This document shows positions 43,664 to 52,797 of a DNA stretch of 64,000 nt, piece by piece. The first letter of the stretch is position 1. Every line of letters begins with the position of its first letter. The notes below the pieces were generated by a model, which made no database searches, was not told the DNA's origin, and saw only the letters and a list, made by a program, of their open reading frames with translations. The stretch covers positions 61,812-125,811 of the forward strand of contig NZ_LRML01000013.1 of the NCBI RefSeq assembly GCF_001647285.1, read 5' to 3'. The DNA is from Rufibacter roseus. GTDB taxonomy: Bacteria; Bacteroidota; Bacteroidia; Cytophagales; Hymenobacteraceae. A program made the translations under genes and the position numbers.

Positions 43664-44491
43664 ATGTCAAGATTACTTTTAAGCTTATTTCTATTTGCCT
43701 CTATTCTGGCTGTTTCTTGTGATAAATCAGATACCACAGACCCTGTGCCGGAAGAAAAAAAAGATATTACTTCGTTGAAAGTAATGTCTTATAACATTCA
43801 TTACGGCAATCCTCCCACTAGGCCAGGTGTAACAGATATAGAGGCAATTGTTAATGTTGTCAATGGAGATAAGCCTGATTTGCTGGCACTGCAGGAGGTA
43901 GATGTAAATACGACTCGTTCAGGTAGAATAAATATGGCGCAAGCAATTGCAAGTAGACTGCACATGCGGTACTATTTTGCAAAAGCCATAGATTATCAGG
44001 GTGGGGAATACGGGGTAGCCCTATTGTCTAAATACCCGCTCTCTGAAGCAAAGGTGCATAGGCTGCCAACCAAATCAGGGACCGGTGGGGAACCAAGAAT
44101 TCTGGCAACAGCCAAAATCTCCTTGCCAGATGGCACTTTTATACGTTTCGGAAATACCCACCTAGATGCTCAGTCTGACCATACTAACAGGCTGCTGCAG
44201 ATAGAGGAAATAGCAAGAGTTACTACTTCTGAAACTTTGCCCTTTATCATTGCCGGAGATTTTAATGCAGTGCCGGGAACAGAAGTGATCAATAAGCTTG
44301 ATGCTCATTTCCAGCGAACTTGCCAAAACTGCGCCCCAACTATTCCTGCCTCTGCGCCTACCAGAGCTATAGACTTTATTGCGTATCGCCATCCTGCCAA
44401 CAAGTTCAGTGTAGAGAGCCACAAAGTAATATACGAAACCTATGCCTCTGACCATAGACCCGTTGTGGCGGTTTTAAACATAGGTAAATAG
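43664..44491 (+). CDS. EEP-family phosphodiesterase lipoprotein 3
   Basis: A third EEP paralog of 275 aa. The ATG at 43664 gives a clean lipoprotein signal (MSRLLLSLF to LAVSC); an in-frame ATG at 43622 would add 14 residues. Motifs SYNIHYGNPP, LALQEVDVNTTRSG, GNTHLD, AGDFNAVPGT, RTCQNC and SDHRPV are intact. It is 5 bp upstream of the metallophosphoesterase-propeller gene, so the two phosphatase-type enzymes are co-expressed. Confidence 0.88.
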   Translation: MSRLLLSLFLFASILAVSCDKSDTTDPVPEEKKDITSLKVMSYNIHYGNPPTRPGVTDIEAIVNVVNGDKPDLLALQEVDVNTTRSGRINMAQAIASRLHMRYYFAKAIDYQGGEYGVALLSKYPLSEAKVHRLPTKSGTGGEPRILATAKISLPDGTFIRFGNTHLDAQSDHTNRLLQIEEIARVTTSETLPFIIAGDFNAVPGTEVINKLDAHFQRTCQNCAPTIPASAPTRAIDFIAYRHPANKFSVESHKVIYETYASDHRPVVAVLNIGK

Positions 44492-44496
44492 CAACT

Positions 44497-46371
44497 ATGA
44501 AATTTTGGGTTAAAAGTTCACTAATGGTACTGCTGTGGTCGGCGGTGGGGATGCTGGGTGCGTTTAGTATGCAGCGCCAAGATACACTCACGTTTGCAGT
44601 AGTGACAGATACGCACATTGGCAAATCAGGAAATAATTCTGGTTTAGCCACTATTGTGAAAGATATCAACCAAAGATCAGAGGTGAAGTTTGTGCTTCAT
44701 GCCGGCGATGTCAGCGACTTTGGATACGACGACCAACTAAAGGAGGCAAAGCGGTTAATGGATGGCCTGAGCATGCCTTATTATATTGTGCCCGGAAACC
44801 ATGATACAGGCTGGTCAGCAAGTGGCGGACTTATCTATGATCAACTCTGGAAAGAGCAAAAGTTTGTAGCAGATGTCAATGGCGTTCGTTTTATCGGGTT
44901 CAGTACAGGGCCATACGGGCGGATGTCAAGAGGGTACGTGCCATTGGACCAAATGCGCTGGTTAGACAGTTTAGTGAAGATAACTCCAAAACAGCAACCC
45001 GTTGTTTTTTTAAGTCACTATCCTTTAGATGCCGGCTTAAGTAACTACAATGAACTGATTGATAAGCTGCATCAGGTAAATACATTAGCCGTTTTTTGTG
45101 GACATGGCCATGTGAACAAGCTGTTTAACTATGACGGTATTCCGGGTATCATGACCAGAACCGCACAGGTGAGGTCAAGTACGCTGGCTTACAACGTGGT
45201 TCACTTAACAGCAGACTCAATCTTTGTAAAAATGGTAGAAGTAGGCAAGCCGGATGGTCAGTTCTGGGCCTCTTTGCCTAGGTCTGTAAAGAAAACAAGA
45301 ACTAATGCGACGGCTAATATTTCTGACAGAACCCCAATTGCACCGGAGCAGAAGCAGGTGCAGGTGGTTTGGGAGCATCAAGATAAAGGTAACATAGTAT
45401 CTACCCCTGCAGTTTGGAAAGGACAGATTCTTTTCGGAAACCTCTTAGGTGAGTTTAAGTCTATCAATCCTAAAAAAAACGAGCGTAACTGGTCTTTCAA
45501 AACAGGCCAGTCTATTTATGCTTCTCCGGAAGTAGTAGGCAACAGAGTGTTATTTGCCTCTGCAGACAGTGCCATTTACTGCCTGAATGCGAAAAACGGA
45601 AAATTGCTTTGGCGTGTGACAACCGGGGCGCCCATATTAGCTTCTCCAGTGGTAGAAAGCGGGCGTGTCTTCATAGGCGGCAGTGATGGTATTTTTAGAG
45701 CTATTGATCTGAAAACAGGAGAGCAATTATGGGCTTTTACAGAAATGGAAGGGTTTCCGGCAAGCAGAGCTACCGTAGCGGAAGGAAAAGTAGTATTTGG
45801 TACTTGGGGCAAGACCCTTTATGCCATAAATGCCAACAACGGATCTCTTGCTTGGAAGTGGCGCAACAATGAGTACAGCCATTATTATTCTCCGGCTATG
45901 TGTGTACCCGTTATTCAGAACGGCCACGTGTACATGGTAGCACCTGATGAAAAGCTGCGGGAGTTTGACTTGATGACTGGTGAGCATACCTTCGTGACCG
46001 ACAGGTACCGGGTAAGGGAATCGCTTGGTGGTAACAATGCAGAAGACTTGCTTGTGGCAAAAACCATGCAAGATTCAGTAGTGGCCTGGAGTACAAAAGG
46101 TGCTAAGCCAGAAGTCCTGTTCAACATTGCTGCTGGTTTCGGAAATGATTTTTCAGCCTCTATGCCAGTATTTGATGGTACCACTGCCTTCTTCGGAACC
46201 ACATTTGGGCGTGTGTACGCAGTAGATTTGGTTCAAAAGAAAATAAAATGGGCCTATCAGTTAAGCTATGACATGGTGAATACTATACGCCCCTTGGGTA
46301 AAGGTAGAGTTTTGGCCACTAGTGTAGACGGGAAGTCGGCTATTTTAAGAAGCGCCTCCAGTGAAGAGTAA
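44497..46371 (+). CDS. Metallophosphoesterase fused to PQQ-like beta-propeller
   Basis: A 624-aa exported protein. Signal peptide (about residues 1-26), calcineurin-like phosphoesterase domain (about 28-250) with all metal motifs: TDTHIG, HAGDVSDFG, GNHDTG, SHYPLD and GHGHVN. From about residue 285 a beta-propeller of PQQ-like blades follows (NGKLLWRVTTG, DLKTGEQLWAF, NANNGSLAWKW, DLVQKKIKWAY). The catalytic-plus-propeller architecture echoes the separate PKD-propeller lipoprotein in the same locus, so the propeller may bind the substrate. Substrate unknown; co-transcribed with EEP3. Confidence 0.88.
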   Translation: MKFWVKSSLMVLLWSAVGMLGAFSMQRQDTLTFAVVTDTHIGKSGNNSGLATIVKDINQRSEVKFVLHAGDVSDFGYDDQLKEAKRLMDGLSMPYYIVPGNHDTGWSASGGLIYDQLWKEQKFVADVNGVRFIGFSTGPYGRMSRGYVPLDQMRWLDSLVKITPKQQPVVFLSHYPLDAGLSNYNELIDKLHQVNTLAVFCGHGHVNKLFNYDGIPGIMTRTAQVRSSTLAYNVVHLTADSIFVKMVEVGKPDGQFWASLPRSVKKTRTNATANISDRTPIAPEQKQVQVVWEHQDKGNIVSTPAVWKGQILFGNLLGEFKSINPKKNERNWSFKTGQSIYASPEVVGNRVLFASADSAIYCLNAKNGKLLWRVTTGAPILASPVVESGRVFIGGSDGIFRAIDLKTGEQLWAFTEMEGFPASRATVAEGKVVFGTWGKTLYAINANNGSLAWKWRNNEYSHYYSPAMCVPVIQNGHVYMVAPDEKLREFDLMTGEHTFVTDRYRVRESLGGNNAEDLLVAKTMQDSVVAWSTKGAKPEVLFNIAAGFGNDFSASMPVFDGTTAFFGTTFGRVYAVDLVQKKIKWAYQLSYDMVNTIRPLGKGRVLATSVDGKSAILRSASSEE

Positions 46372-46446
46372 GAATCTGTTTGCCTATAGCAGGAACTAGT
46401 AGTTGAGAGAATGGCAGGAAAGGCTAAAATTTCTCAATACAAATTG

Positions 46447-46480
46447 TACTTTTGTAAAAAAATAACATAAGTATTTGCAA
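46447..46480 (+). promoter_or_regulatory. ROK gene promoter with overlapping candidate operator, box 3
   Basis: TACTTTTG (46447-46454) fits the -7 consensus, and the immediately following A-run with ATAACATAAGTATTTG aligns with boxes 1 and 2. A repressor there would block its own promoter. A second ATTTTATAAAA motif lies at about 46499. Confidence 0.5.
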
Positions 46481-46526
46481 TTAAAGTAAAAAAGAATTTA
46501 TTTTATAAAAGTTAAGGTATAGCTAT

Positions 46527-47801
46527 ATGAGCACATTACACCTAACAGATGCCGGCTTAGACAAGCTAAACTATATTGAAAAAAAGAAATATAGTCAGAA
46601 AATAAAGATTGTAAAGGAGCTGTATGTCAGAGGGCCCAGAACCAACGCCGAAATCTGTGCTGATTTCCGGATTAGTTCTCCTACCTCTATGGGTTTGATC
46701 AAAGAATTGATTGAAGAGGGGCTTGTTGAAAAGCGTGGGCAGGGGAAGTCAGAAGGAGGGAGGAGGCCAGATCTATACGGGCTGCGGGACCATTCGCTCT
46801 TTGTAGTTGGTATTTCAATTGGCCGGTTCAAGACCAGAATGGCCATTTTTGATAACAACAACAATAACATAACGGGCATACATACCTTCCCTGTAAAAGT
46901 AACAGATGGCTTGGCAGACATAGACCGCATTCATGAGTATGCCGAGGATTTGATTACGGGCTCTGGTTTAAACCGGGAGAAAATAATGGGTGTGGGTGTT
47001 ACAATGCCAGGCCTTGTAGATGCCGCCGAAGGGAATAACTACTCCTACCTAAAATCAGCACCTGGTGCAGAATCTCTGCAAGACTTGCTGGCCGGTAAAT
47101 TCGGGAAGCCAGTTTACATTCAGAATGATGTGAAAAGCATGGCCTTAGCCGAATACAGGTTTGGCCAGGCGCATGGCAAAAAAGATGTGCTAGTGCTGTC
47201 GCTGGATTGGGGTATTGGGCTGGGGATTATAATGGATGGCAAATTGATCAGCGGGAGTGCTGGCTTTGCCGGAGAAATTGGACACATACCGCTTAAACAC
47301 GATGGGGCGCTTTGCTATTGTGGCAAAAGAGGCTGCTTAGAAACAGTGGCTTCTGGTATTGCCCTTGCCCGCATGGCAAAAGAAGGAATTAAATCTGGCC
47401 AAGACTCTCTGTTAAATGAGTTGTCAGACAAAGATATAGATAAGATTGAGCCGCAGTTGGTGATTGATGCCGCAAACCAGGGTGACCAGTATGCTATCAA
47501 TATTCTGTCAGAAATGGGTATGAATTTAGGGAGAGGGGTTTCAATTCTGATTCAGCTCCTGAATCCTGAGTTAATTATTCTGGGCGGCCGAATAGCACAA
47601 GCAAACCAATACATTACCACCCCAATTCAGCAGTCTATAAACCAGTACTGCATGGCCCAGCTTAGAGAAAGAACAAAGATAGCTTTGTCACAGCTTGGGC
47701 TAGAGGCAGATGTATTAGGAGCGGTGGCCGTGGTGATGGAAAACATTTTTGAAGGGCTGTTAGATCAGGATAGTGACGCTACTGGTTCAAAGAGTTTATA
47801 A
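46527..47801 (+). CDS. ROK family transcriptional regulator
   Basis: A 424-aa NagC/Mlc-type regulator: N-terminal winged helix (about residues 20-75, RTNAEICADFRISSPTSMGLIKELI read in two parts) followed by a sugar-kinase-like ROK domain. The ROK zinc motif CYCGKRGCLE is intact, as are GIGLGIIMDG and GHIPLKHDG. NagC-type members bind amino-sugar or sugar-phosphate ligands, which would fit two adjacent GH89 genes. Likely the local repressor; the proposed operator boxes are described separately. The kinase-like domain lacks obvious proof of catalytic activity. Confidence 0.9.
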   Translation: MSTLHLTDAGLDKLNYIEKKKYSQKIKIVKELYVRGPRTNAEICADFRISSPTSMGLIKELIEEGLVEKRGQGKSEGGRRPDLYGLRDHSLFVVGISIGRFKTRMAIFDNNNNNITGIHTFPVKVTDGLADIDRIHEYAEDLITGSGLNREKIMGVGVTMPGLVDAAEGNNYSYLKSAPGAESLQDLLAGKFGKPVYIQNDVKSMALAEYRFGQAHGKKDVLVLSLDWGIGLGIIMDGKLISGSAGFAGEIGHIPLKHDGALCYCGKRGCLETVASGIALARMAKEGIKSGQDSLLNELSDKDIDKIEPQLVIDAANQGDQYAINILSEMGMNLGRGVSILIQLLNPELIILGGRIAQANQYITTPIQQSINQYCMAQLRERTKIALSQLGLEADVLGAVAVVMENIFEGLLDQDSDATGSKSL

Positions 47802-47826
47802 GGTGTCATAAAAAAAGAGAGCCAGC

Positions 47827-47868
47827 CTGTTTTTGACCTGTTTCTGGAAAAGGAGGCCTAAAACAGAA
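47827..47868. repeat. Dispersed palindromic element, copy 15
   Basis: Left arm CTGTTTTTGACCTG, core TTTCTGGAAAA, right arm GAGGCCTAAAACAG, 25 bp after the ROK stop codon. Confidence 0.75.
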
Positions 47869-47970
47869 ACAAAGTTTGCCAGCTCCAATTGTTTTACCCC
47901 CTGTGGGAGGTGCCTACTGTAAAGGTGCCGTCACATAAAACGAGAGTATTCCTACATAACGAACAGGCAT

Positions 47971-50157
47971 ATGCGTGTATCATATATCAGTTTCTTACTA
48001 GTGGTAATTTTAGGCATTTCAGCCTGTTCCAGCTCCTACCAAAACTCTGAAGATGCGACTTTAGTAGCTGAGCAGAATCAGCAGATTGAAGCAGCCCGCG
48101 GCGTGATAAAGCGCCTGATTGGGGACAAAGCGGATGATATTGCGCTAGAGCACATTCCTGCGCAGGATAGCCTAGACACATATGAAATTGAGGCTAAGAA
48201 CGGCAAGCTGACTGTGCGGGGCAGTAGTTCAGTAGCTATTGCGTTTGGATTTCACCAATACCTCAAAAAAGCCACCAACAGTATGGTGAGCTGGAGCGGG
48301 AATCACCTGAACATACCCGCCCAGTGGCCAGACTACGCCAAACAACGGGCTACCTCGCCCTACAAATACCGCTACTTTTTAAACGTAGTCACCTACGGCT
48401 ATACCACTCCTTATTGGGACTGGGAGCGCTGGCAGAAAGAAATTGACTGGATGGCTTTCCATGGCGTGAACATGCCGCTGGCCGTGGTAGGCAGTGAGGC
48501 CATTGCCGCCCGCGTCTGGAAGAAACTGGGCTTGACCGATACAGAAATTGGAGAGTTTTTTACTGGTCCGGCACATTTGCCCTGGCACCGCATGGGCAAC
48601 ATCAATAAGTGGGATGGCCCTATTCCGGAAGGTTGGCATGAAGGCCAGCTGAAGCTGCAGCATCAGATTCTGGGCAGAATGAAAGAGTTAGGTTTTGAGC
48701 CCATTGCTCCGGCGTTTGCTGGTTTTGTGCCGGAGGGCTTCAAGAAGAAACATCCGGAACTAAAGGTGAACGTGCTGAAATGGGGCGGATTTCCGGAGGA
48801 AAACAATGCTTACGTTTTGGCCCCAGATTCGCCTTTCTTCGAGAAAATTGGGAAGATGTTTGTAGAGGAGTGGGAGAAAGAGTTCGGCAAAAACAAACTC
48901 TACCTTTCTGACAGCTTCAACGAAATGGACGTGCCCGTACCCAAAGACGACCCTGAAGCCAAATATGAACTACTGGCCAGCTACGGGGAATCTATCTACA
49001 ATTCCATAGCCGCCGGTAACCCTGATGCGGTGTGGGTAACCCAAGGTTGGACCTTCGGGTGGCAGTCTGAGTTCTGGGACAAGAAGACCCTGAGCGCCAT
49101 GATGTCCAGAGTGCCCGATGACAAAATGATGATTCTGGACCTAGCAAACGAATACCCTAGCTTGGTATGGAATATTCCATCGGTGTGGAAAGAGCACGAA
49201 GGCTTTTACGGCAAGCAGTGGGTGTACAGCTATGTGCCCAACTTCGGGGGCAAAACGCCTTTCACTGGTGTGCTCTCCATGTATGCCTCGGGTGCCATTG
49301 AAGCTTTAAAGTCTCCATACAGTAATACCCTGGTTGGTTTTGGCTCAGCGCCAGAAGGCATAGAGAACAATGAGGTAGTATATGAGCTGCTTGCTGACAT
49401 GGGCTGGGCACATGAAGAAATTAACCTGGACCAATGGTTAGAAGAATACAGCAAAGCCCGGTACGGCGGCTATCCAGAGAAAATGAAAACCGCCTGGAAA
49501 CAACTGAACGAGTCGGTGTACAGCAGTTTTTCGCCTTACCCACGGTATGTGTGGCAAACTGTTGAGTATGATAACCGCCGGAAAGGCAGTGTGCACGCCA
49601 GCCCCCAATTCCTGCAAGGCATAGAAAACTTTTTGGCGGTTTCTGACCAGCTAAAAGGTAGTGTACTCTACCGCAACGATGCCATAGAAATGGCCATGCA
49701 CTATTTGGGCATTAAAGCTGATGAGTACTACAAAAAAGCACTGGAGGCCAAGGCTAAGAACAATGCTGCTGCCATGAAAGAGGCCGGAGATAAAGCCATC
49801 AGCATTCTGCAAGATCTGGATCGTTTGCTGGCGTCGCATCCCACCAACCGCCTGCAGCCTTGGGTAGATTTTGCCCGCTCGCACGGAAAGAACACGGAGC
49901 AGAAAAACTATTACGAGTCCAATGCCAAACGCTTGATTACCACTTGGGGCGGAGTTAACGAAGACTATGCTGCCCGCATCTGGAGTGGCCTGATCAGAGA
50001 CTACTACATCCCCCGCATTAAAATGAACCTGTACGAGCCTAAAGCAGATCTAAATGCTTGGGAGGAAGCCTGGATCAAAAAGCCCGGCGTGAGTAAAGTA
50101 ACACCATTTGAGAACCCGCTGGCTAAGGCGAAAGAACTAGTGAATCAGCATAAATAG
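47971..50157 (+). CDS. GH89 alpha-N-acetylglucosaminidase lipoprotein 1
   Basis: A 728-aa NAGLU-like exo-enzyme releasing terminal alpha-linked GlcNAc. Lipobox ISAC (Cys19) indicates membrane anchoring. The N-terminal GH89 domain (about residues 35-110) precedes the catalytic barrel with YWDWERWQKEIDWMAFHGVNMPLA; the two catalytic glutamates align to Glu318 (SDSFNEMD) and Glu462 (SAPEGIENNEVVYELLADMGW split). A helical C-terminal domain completes a normal-length enzyme. A second GH89 paralog follows. Confidence 0.93.
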   Translation: MRVSYISFLLVVILGISACSSSYQNSEDATLVAEQNQQIEAARGVIKRLIGDKADDIALEHIPAQDSLDTYEIEAKNGKLTVRGSSSVAIAFGFHQYLKKATNSMVSWSGNHLNIPAQWPDYAKQRATSPYKYRYFLNVVTYGYTTPYWDWERWQKEIDWMAFHGVNMPLAVVGSEAIAARVWKKLGLTDTEIGEFFTGPAHLPWHRMGNINKWDGPIPEGWHEGQLKLQHQILGRMKELGFEPIAPAFAGFVPEGFKKKHPELKVNVLKWGGFPEENNAYVLAPDSPFFEKIGKMFVEEWEKEFGKNKLYLSDSFNEMDVPVPKDDPEAKYELLASYGESIYNSIAAGNPDAVWVTQGWTFGWQSEFWDKKTLSAMMSRVPDDKMMILDLANEYPSLVWNIPSVWKEHEGFYGKQWVYSYVPNFGGKTPFTGVLSMYASGAIEALKSPYSNTLVGFGSAPEGIENNEVVYELLADMGWAHEEINLDQWLEEYSKARYGGYPEKMKTAWKQLNESVYSSFSPYPRYVWQTVEYDNRRKGSVHASPQFLQGIENFLAVSDQLKGSVLYRNDAIEMAMHYLGIKADEYYKKALEAKAKNNAAAMKEAGDKAISILQDLDRLLASHPTNRLQPWVDFARSHGKNTEQKNYYESNAKRLITTWGGVNEDYAARIWSGLIRDYYIPRIKMNLYEPKADLNAWEEAWIKKPGVSKVTPFENPLAKAKELVNQHK

Positions 50158-50214
50158 AAAAGTAGCAGTAGAAGGTTGACGTTTCTCTCTTGCTATTATT
50201 TATTGTCATCCTGT

Positions 50215-50291
50215 ATGGATCTTGTGTGCGACCTAGAGGAGCTTTGAAGCTCACTCAATGCAGCATTCCAATAAGGTTCTTTTAGAATGAC
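50215..50291. repeat. MITE-like short repeat with inverted ends
   Basis: Starts GTCATCCTGTATGGATCTTG and ends TTTTAGAATGAC, so the tips form an inverted repeat (GTCATcCT / AGaATGAC). The layout matches a short dispersed repeat I associate with Cytophagales intergenic regions; only one copy is seen in this window. Confidence 0.4.
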
Positions 50292-50320
50292 TTATGTACA
50301 CTGTTTAACTGCATTAAAAG

Positions 50321-50362
50321 GCTGTTTTCGGCTTGTTTTTCAGAAAGTAAGCCAAAAACAGC
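50321..50362. repeat. Dispersed palindromic element, copy 16
   Basis: Left arm GCTGTTTTCGGCTTG, core TTTTTCAGAAA, right arm TAAGCCAAAAACAGCC. It falls within a longer open frame upstream of the second GH89 gene, which argues that frame is non-coding here. Confidence 0.8.
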
Positions 50363-50457
50363 CACCGTGTTACTTCGGCTGGAGGCGCACACTTTCCCTA
50401 ATAGACATCTTCCAGCAGGAGGTGGGGAGGGGAATGATATTAGATAGAACACTTAGA

Positions 50458-52737
50458 ATGAAGATAACTTTTCCATATCAAACATTTGGCGTAAAAGCTT
50501 TCCTGCTGGGGTTGGTCCTCTTGGTTGCAGGTTGTGCCCAGAAGAATTCTCCCGCTAGCTCGGCAACCACAACCGTGCCTGCTTCTGCCGTTGCCGCTAC
50601 ACCAGATACCAAGCCGGTGTATGACCTGATCAAACGGGTGGTGCCGCAGCACGCCGCCTCGTTTGTGGTGGAGTTCATTCCGCAGGAGGACGGCAAGGAC
50701 GTGTACGAGGTGGAGAGCCGGGGCGGCAAGGTTGTGCTGCGCGGGAACAACGGCGTGTCGGTGGCCAGCGCCCTGAACCACTACCTCAAGCACTACACCC
50801 ACAGCAGCATTACCTGGAACGGGAGCAACATCGTTATCCCGAATCCCATGCCGGCGGTGGCGCAGAAGGTGCGGAGCGTGAGCCCCTACAAGTACCGCTA
50901 CTACCTCAACTACTGCACCTTCAACTACACCATGAGCTGGTGGGACTGGGAGCGCTGGCAGTGGGAGATCGACTGGATGGCAATGAACGGCATCAACATG
51001 CCGCTGGCCCTGACGGGGCAGAACGCCATCCACCGCCGGGTGTACAAGGGCATGGGCCTTACTGACCAAGATTTAGAGAGCTTCTTCAGCGGCCCGGCCT
51101 ACTTCAGCTGGTTCTGGATGGGCAATCTCGACGCGTGGGGAGGCCCGCTGCCCGTGTCCTGGATGGAGAGCCACGAGGCCCTGCAGAAGCAGATCCTGGA
51201 GCGGGAGCGGGGGCTGGGCATGACGCCCATCCTGCCAGCCTTCACCGGACACGTGCCGCCGGCGTTCAAGCAGAAATTCCCCAACGCCAACCTGAAGAAA
51301 ACCAGCTGGGACGAGATGTTCCCTGATGTATATTTGCTAGACCCCGACGACCCAATGTTTGTGGAGATCGGCAAAAAATTCATTGAAGAAACCATTGATA
51401 CCTATGGCACTGACCATTTGTACACCTCAGATACCTTCAACGAGAACCGTCCACCGTCTAGTGACTCACTTTTCCTGAACAACATTAGCCAGAAAGTGTA
51501 CCAGTCCATGGCGGCCGCTGACCCTAAGGCTACCTGGATCATGCAAGGCTGGCTGTTCCACTTTTCACGCGATTTCTGGAAAGCACCGCAAATACAGGCC
51601 ATGCTCAACGCCGTGCCCGATGACAAAATGATCATTTTGGACTTGTGGAGCGAGAAAAACCCTATGTGGCTTAAAACCGAGGCCTACTACGGCAAGCCTT
51701 GGATTTGGAATATGCTGCACAACTTCGGCGGAAACGTAAATATGTACGGCCTCATGGATAGAATTGCCACCTGGCCAGCTCAAGCCCTCCACCACCCAGA
51801 CCGTGGCAAACTAGTAGGCTTAGGCTTAACGCCCGAGGCCATTGAGCAGAACCCAGTGGTGTACGAACTCATGATGGAGAACGCCTGGCGCGATACCCCT
51901 ATTGACTTGACCACCTGGCTCAGAGGCTACACCAGACGCCGCTACGGCAAAGAAAACGAAAACGCGAACAAAGCTTGGGAAATTCTGCGCCGCACTGTCT
52001 ACGCCGACAGCGTAACCTCCGGTGGCCCAGAATCTATTGTAGCCGGTAGACCCACATTCAGCCGAAACACAGGCGGCGTGACTACTAATTTTACTTATAA
52101 ACCGCTTGATCTGGTAACTGCCTGGGATCATTTGATGGCCGCTGCTGATGAATTAAAGAATACTGAGGGCTACCAGTTCGATGCCGTGGACCTTACCCGT
52201 CAGGTGCTGGCGAACCATGCCACAGTTATTCAACAGCGGTTTGCACAGGCCTACAAAGACAAAAACTTGACAGCCTTCAAAAAGCACAGTGCTGAGTTCA
52301 TCACTCTGATAGAAGACATGGACAAGCTGCTGGCCACCCAGGAAGATTTTCTGCTGGGCCGTTGGCTGAATGCCTCTAAAAAATGGGGTACTACCGAAGC
52401 GGAGAAAAGGCTCTATGAGAAGAACGCCCGCAACCTCATTACCCTATGGGGCGACAAAGACAGCAAACTGCGCGAGTATTCAAACCGCCAATGGTCGGGG
52501 CTGCTGAATGGCTACTACAAAAAGCGCTGGCAACAGTACTTTGACTACGTAACGGGTCAAATGCAGAAAGGGCAAGAGATTGACCAAAAGGCCTTTGATG
52601 AAAGAATTAAAAACTGGGAATGGCAGTGGGTGAACAGCACCGAAAGTTACCCAGATGAAACAAAAGGAGACGCGGTAAGTGTTGCCAATGAAATGTACCT
52701 CAAATACAACGCCTCCATTAAGAATAGTCACAAGTAA
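50458..52737 (+). CDS. GH89 alpha-N-acetylglucosaminidase lipoprotein 2 (mosaic)
   Basis: A 759-aa GH89 paralog of the preceding gene. Signal peptide with lipobox VAGC, then an Ala/Thr/Ser/Pro linker, GH89 N-domain, and barrel with WWDWERWQWEIDWMAMNGINMPLA read in parts. Catalytic Glu329 (SDTFNENR) and Glu460 (LTPEAIEQN) are present. Start choice: ATG at 50458 gives a compact signal; ATG at 50434, preceded by a purine-rich AGGAGG-type site, is the alternative; the open frame reaching 50287 crosses a repeat and is rejected. Codons from about 50620 to 51325 are strikingly GC-rich at third positions compared with the rest of the gene, suggesting recombination with a foreign allele. Confidence 0.92.
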   Translation: MKITFPYQTFGVKAFLLGLVLLVAGCAQKNSPASSATTTVPASAVAATPDTKPVYDLIKRVVPQHAASFVVEFIPQEDGKDVYEVESRGGKVVLRGNNGVSVASALNHYLKHYTHSSITWNGSNIVIPNPMPAVAQKVRSVSPYKYRYYLNYCTFNYTMSWWDWERWQWEIDWMAMNGINMPLALTGQNAIHRRVYKGMGLTDQDLESFFSGPAYFSWFWMGNLDAWGGPLPVSWMESHEALQKQILERERGLGMTPILPAFTGHVPPAFKQKFPNANLKKTSWDEMFPDVYLLDPDDPMFVEIGKKFIEETIDTYGTDHLYTSDTFNENRPPSSDSLFLNNISQKVYQSMAAADPKATWIMQGWLFHFSRDFWKAPQIQAMLNAVPDDKMIILDLWSEKNPMWLKTEAYYGKPWIWNMLHNFGGNVNMYGLMDRIATWPAQALHHPDRGKLVGLGLTPEAIEQNPVVYELMMENAWRDTPIDLTTWLRGYTRRRYGKENENANKAWEILRRTVYADSVTSGGPESIVAGRPTFSRNTGGVTTNFTYKPLDLVTAWDHLMAAADELKNTEGYQFDAVDLTRQVLANHATVIQQRFAQAYKDKNLTAFKKHSAEFITLIEDMDKLLATQEDFLLGRWLNASKKWGTTEAEKRLYEKNARNLITLWGDKDSKLREYSNRQWSGLLNGYYKKRWQQYFDYVTGQMQKGQEIDQKAFDERIKNWEWQWVNSTESYPDETKGDAVSVANEMYLKYNASIKNSHK

Positions 52738-52797
52738 TAAATGAAATGGCCCAGCGTGCTTTAGATGGGTCTGGTTTAGCCTTAGAATATAAAGATT

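Noticed and set aside
50287..50457. N-terminal extension of the second GH89 gene
   Set aside because: It crosses a dispersed palindrome and lacks a signal peptide at its start; the lipoprotein signal begins at 50458 (or 50434).
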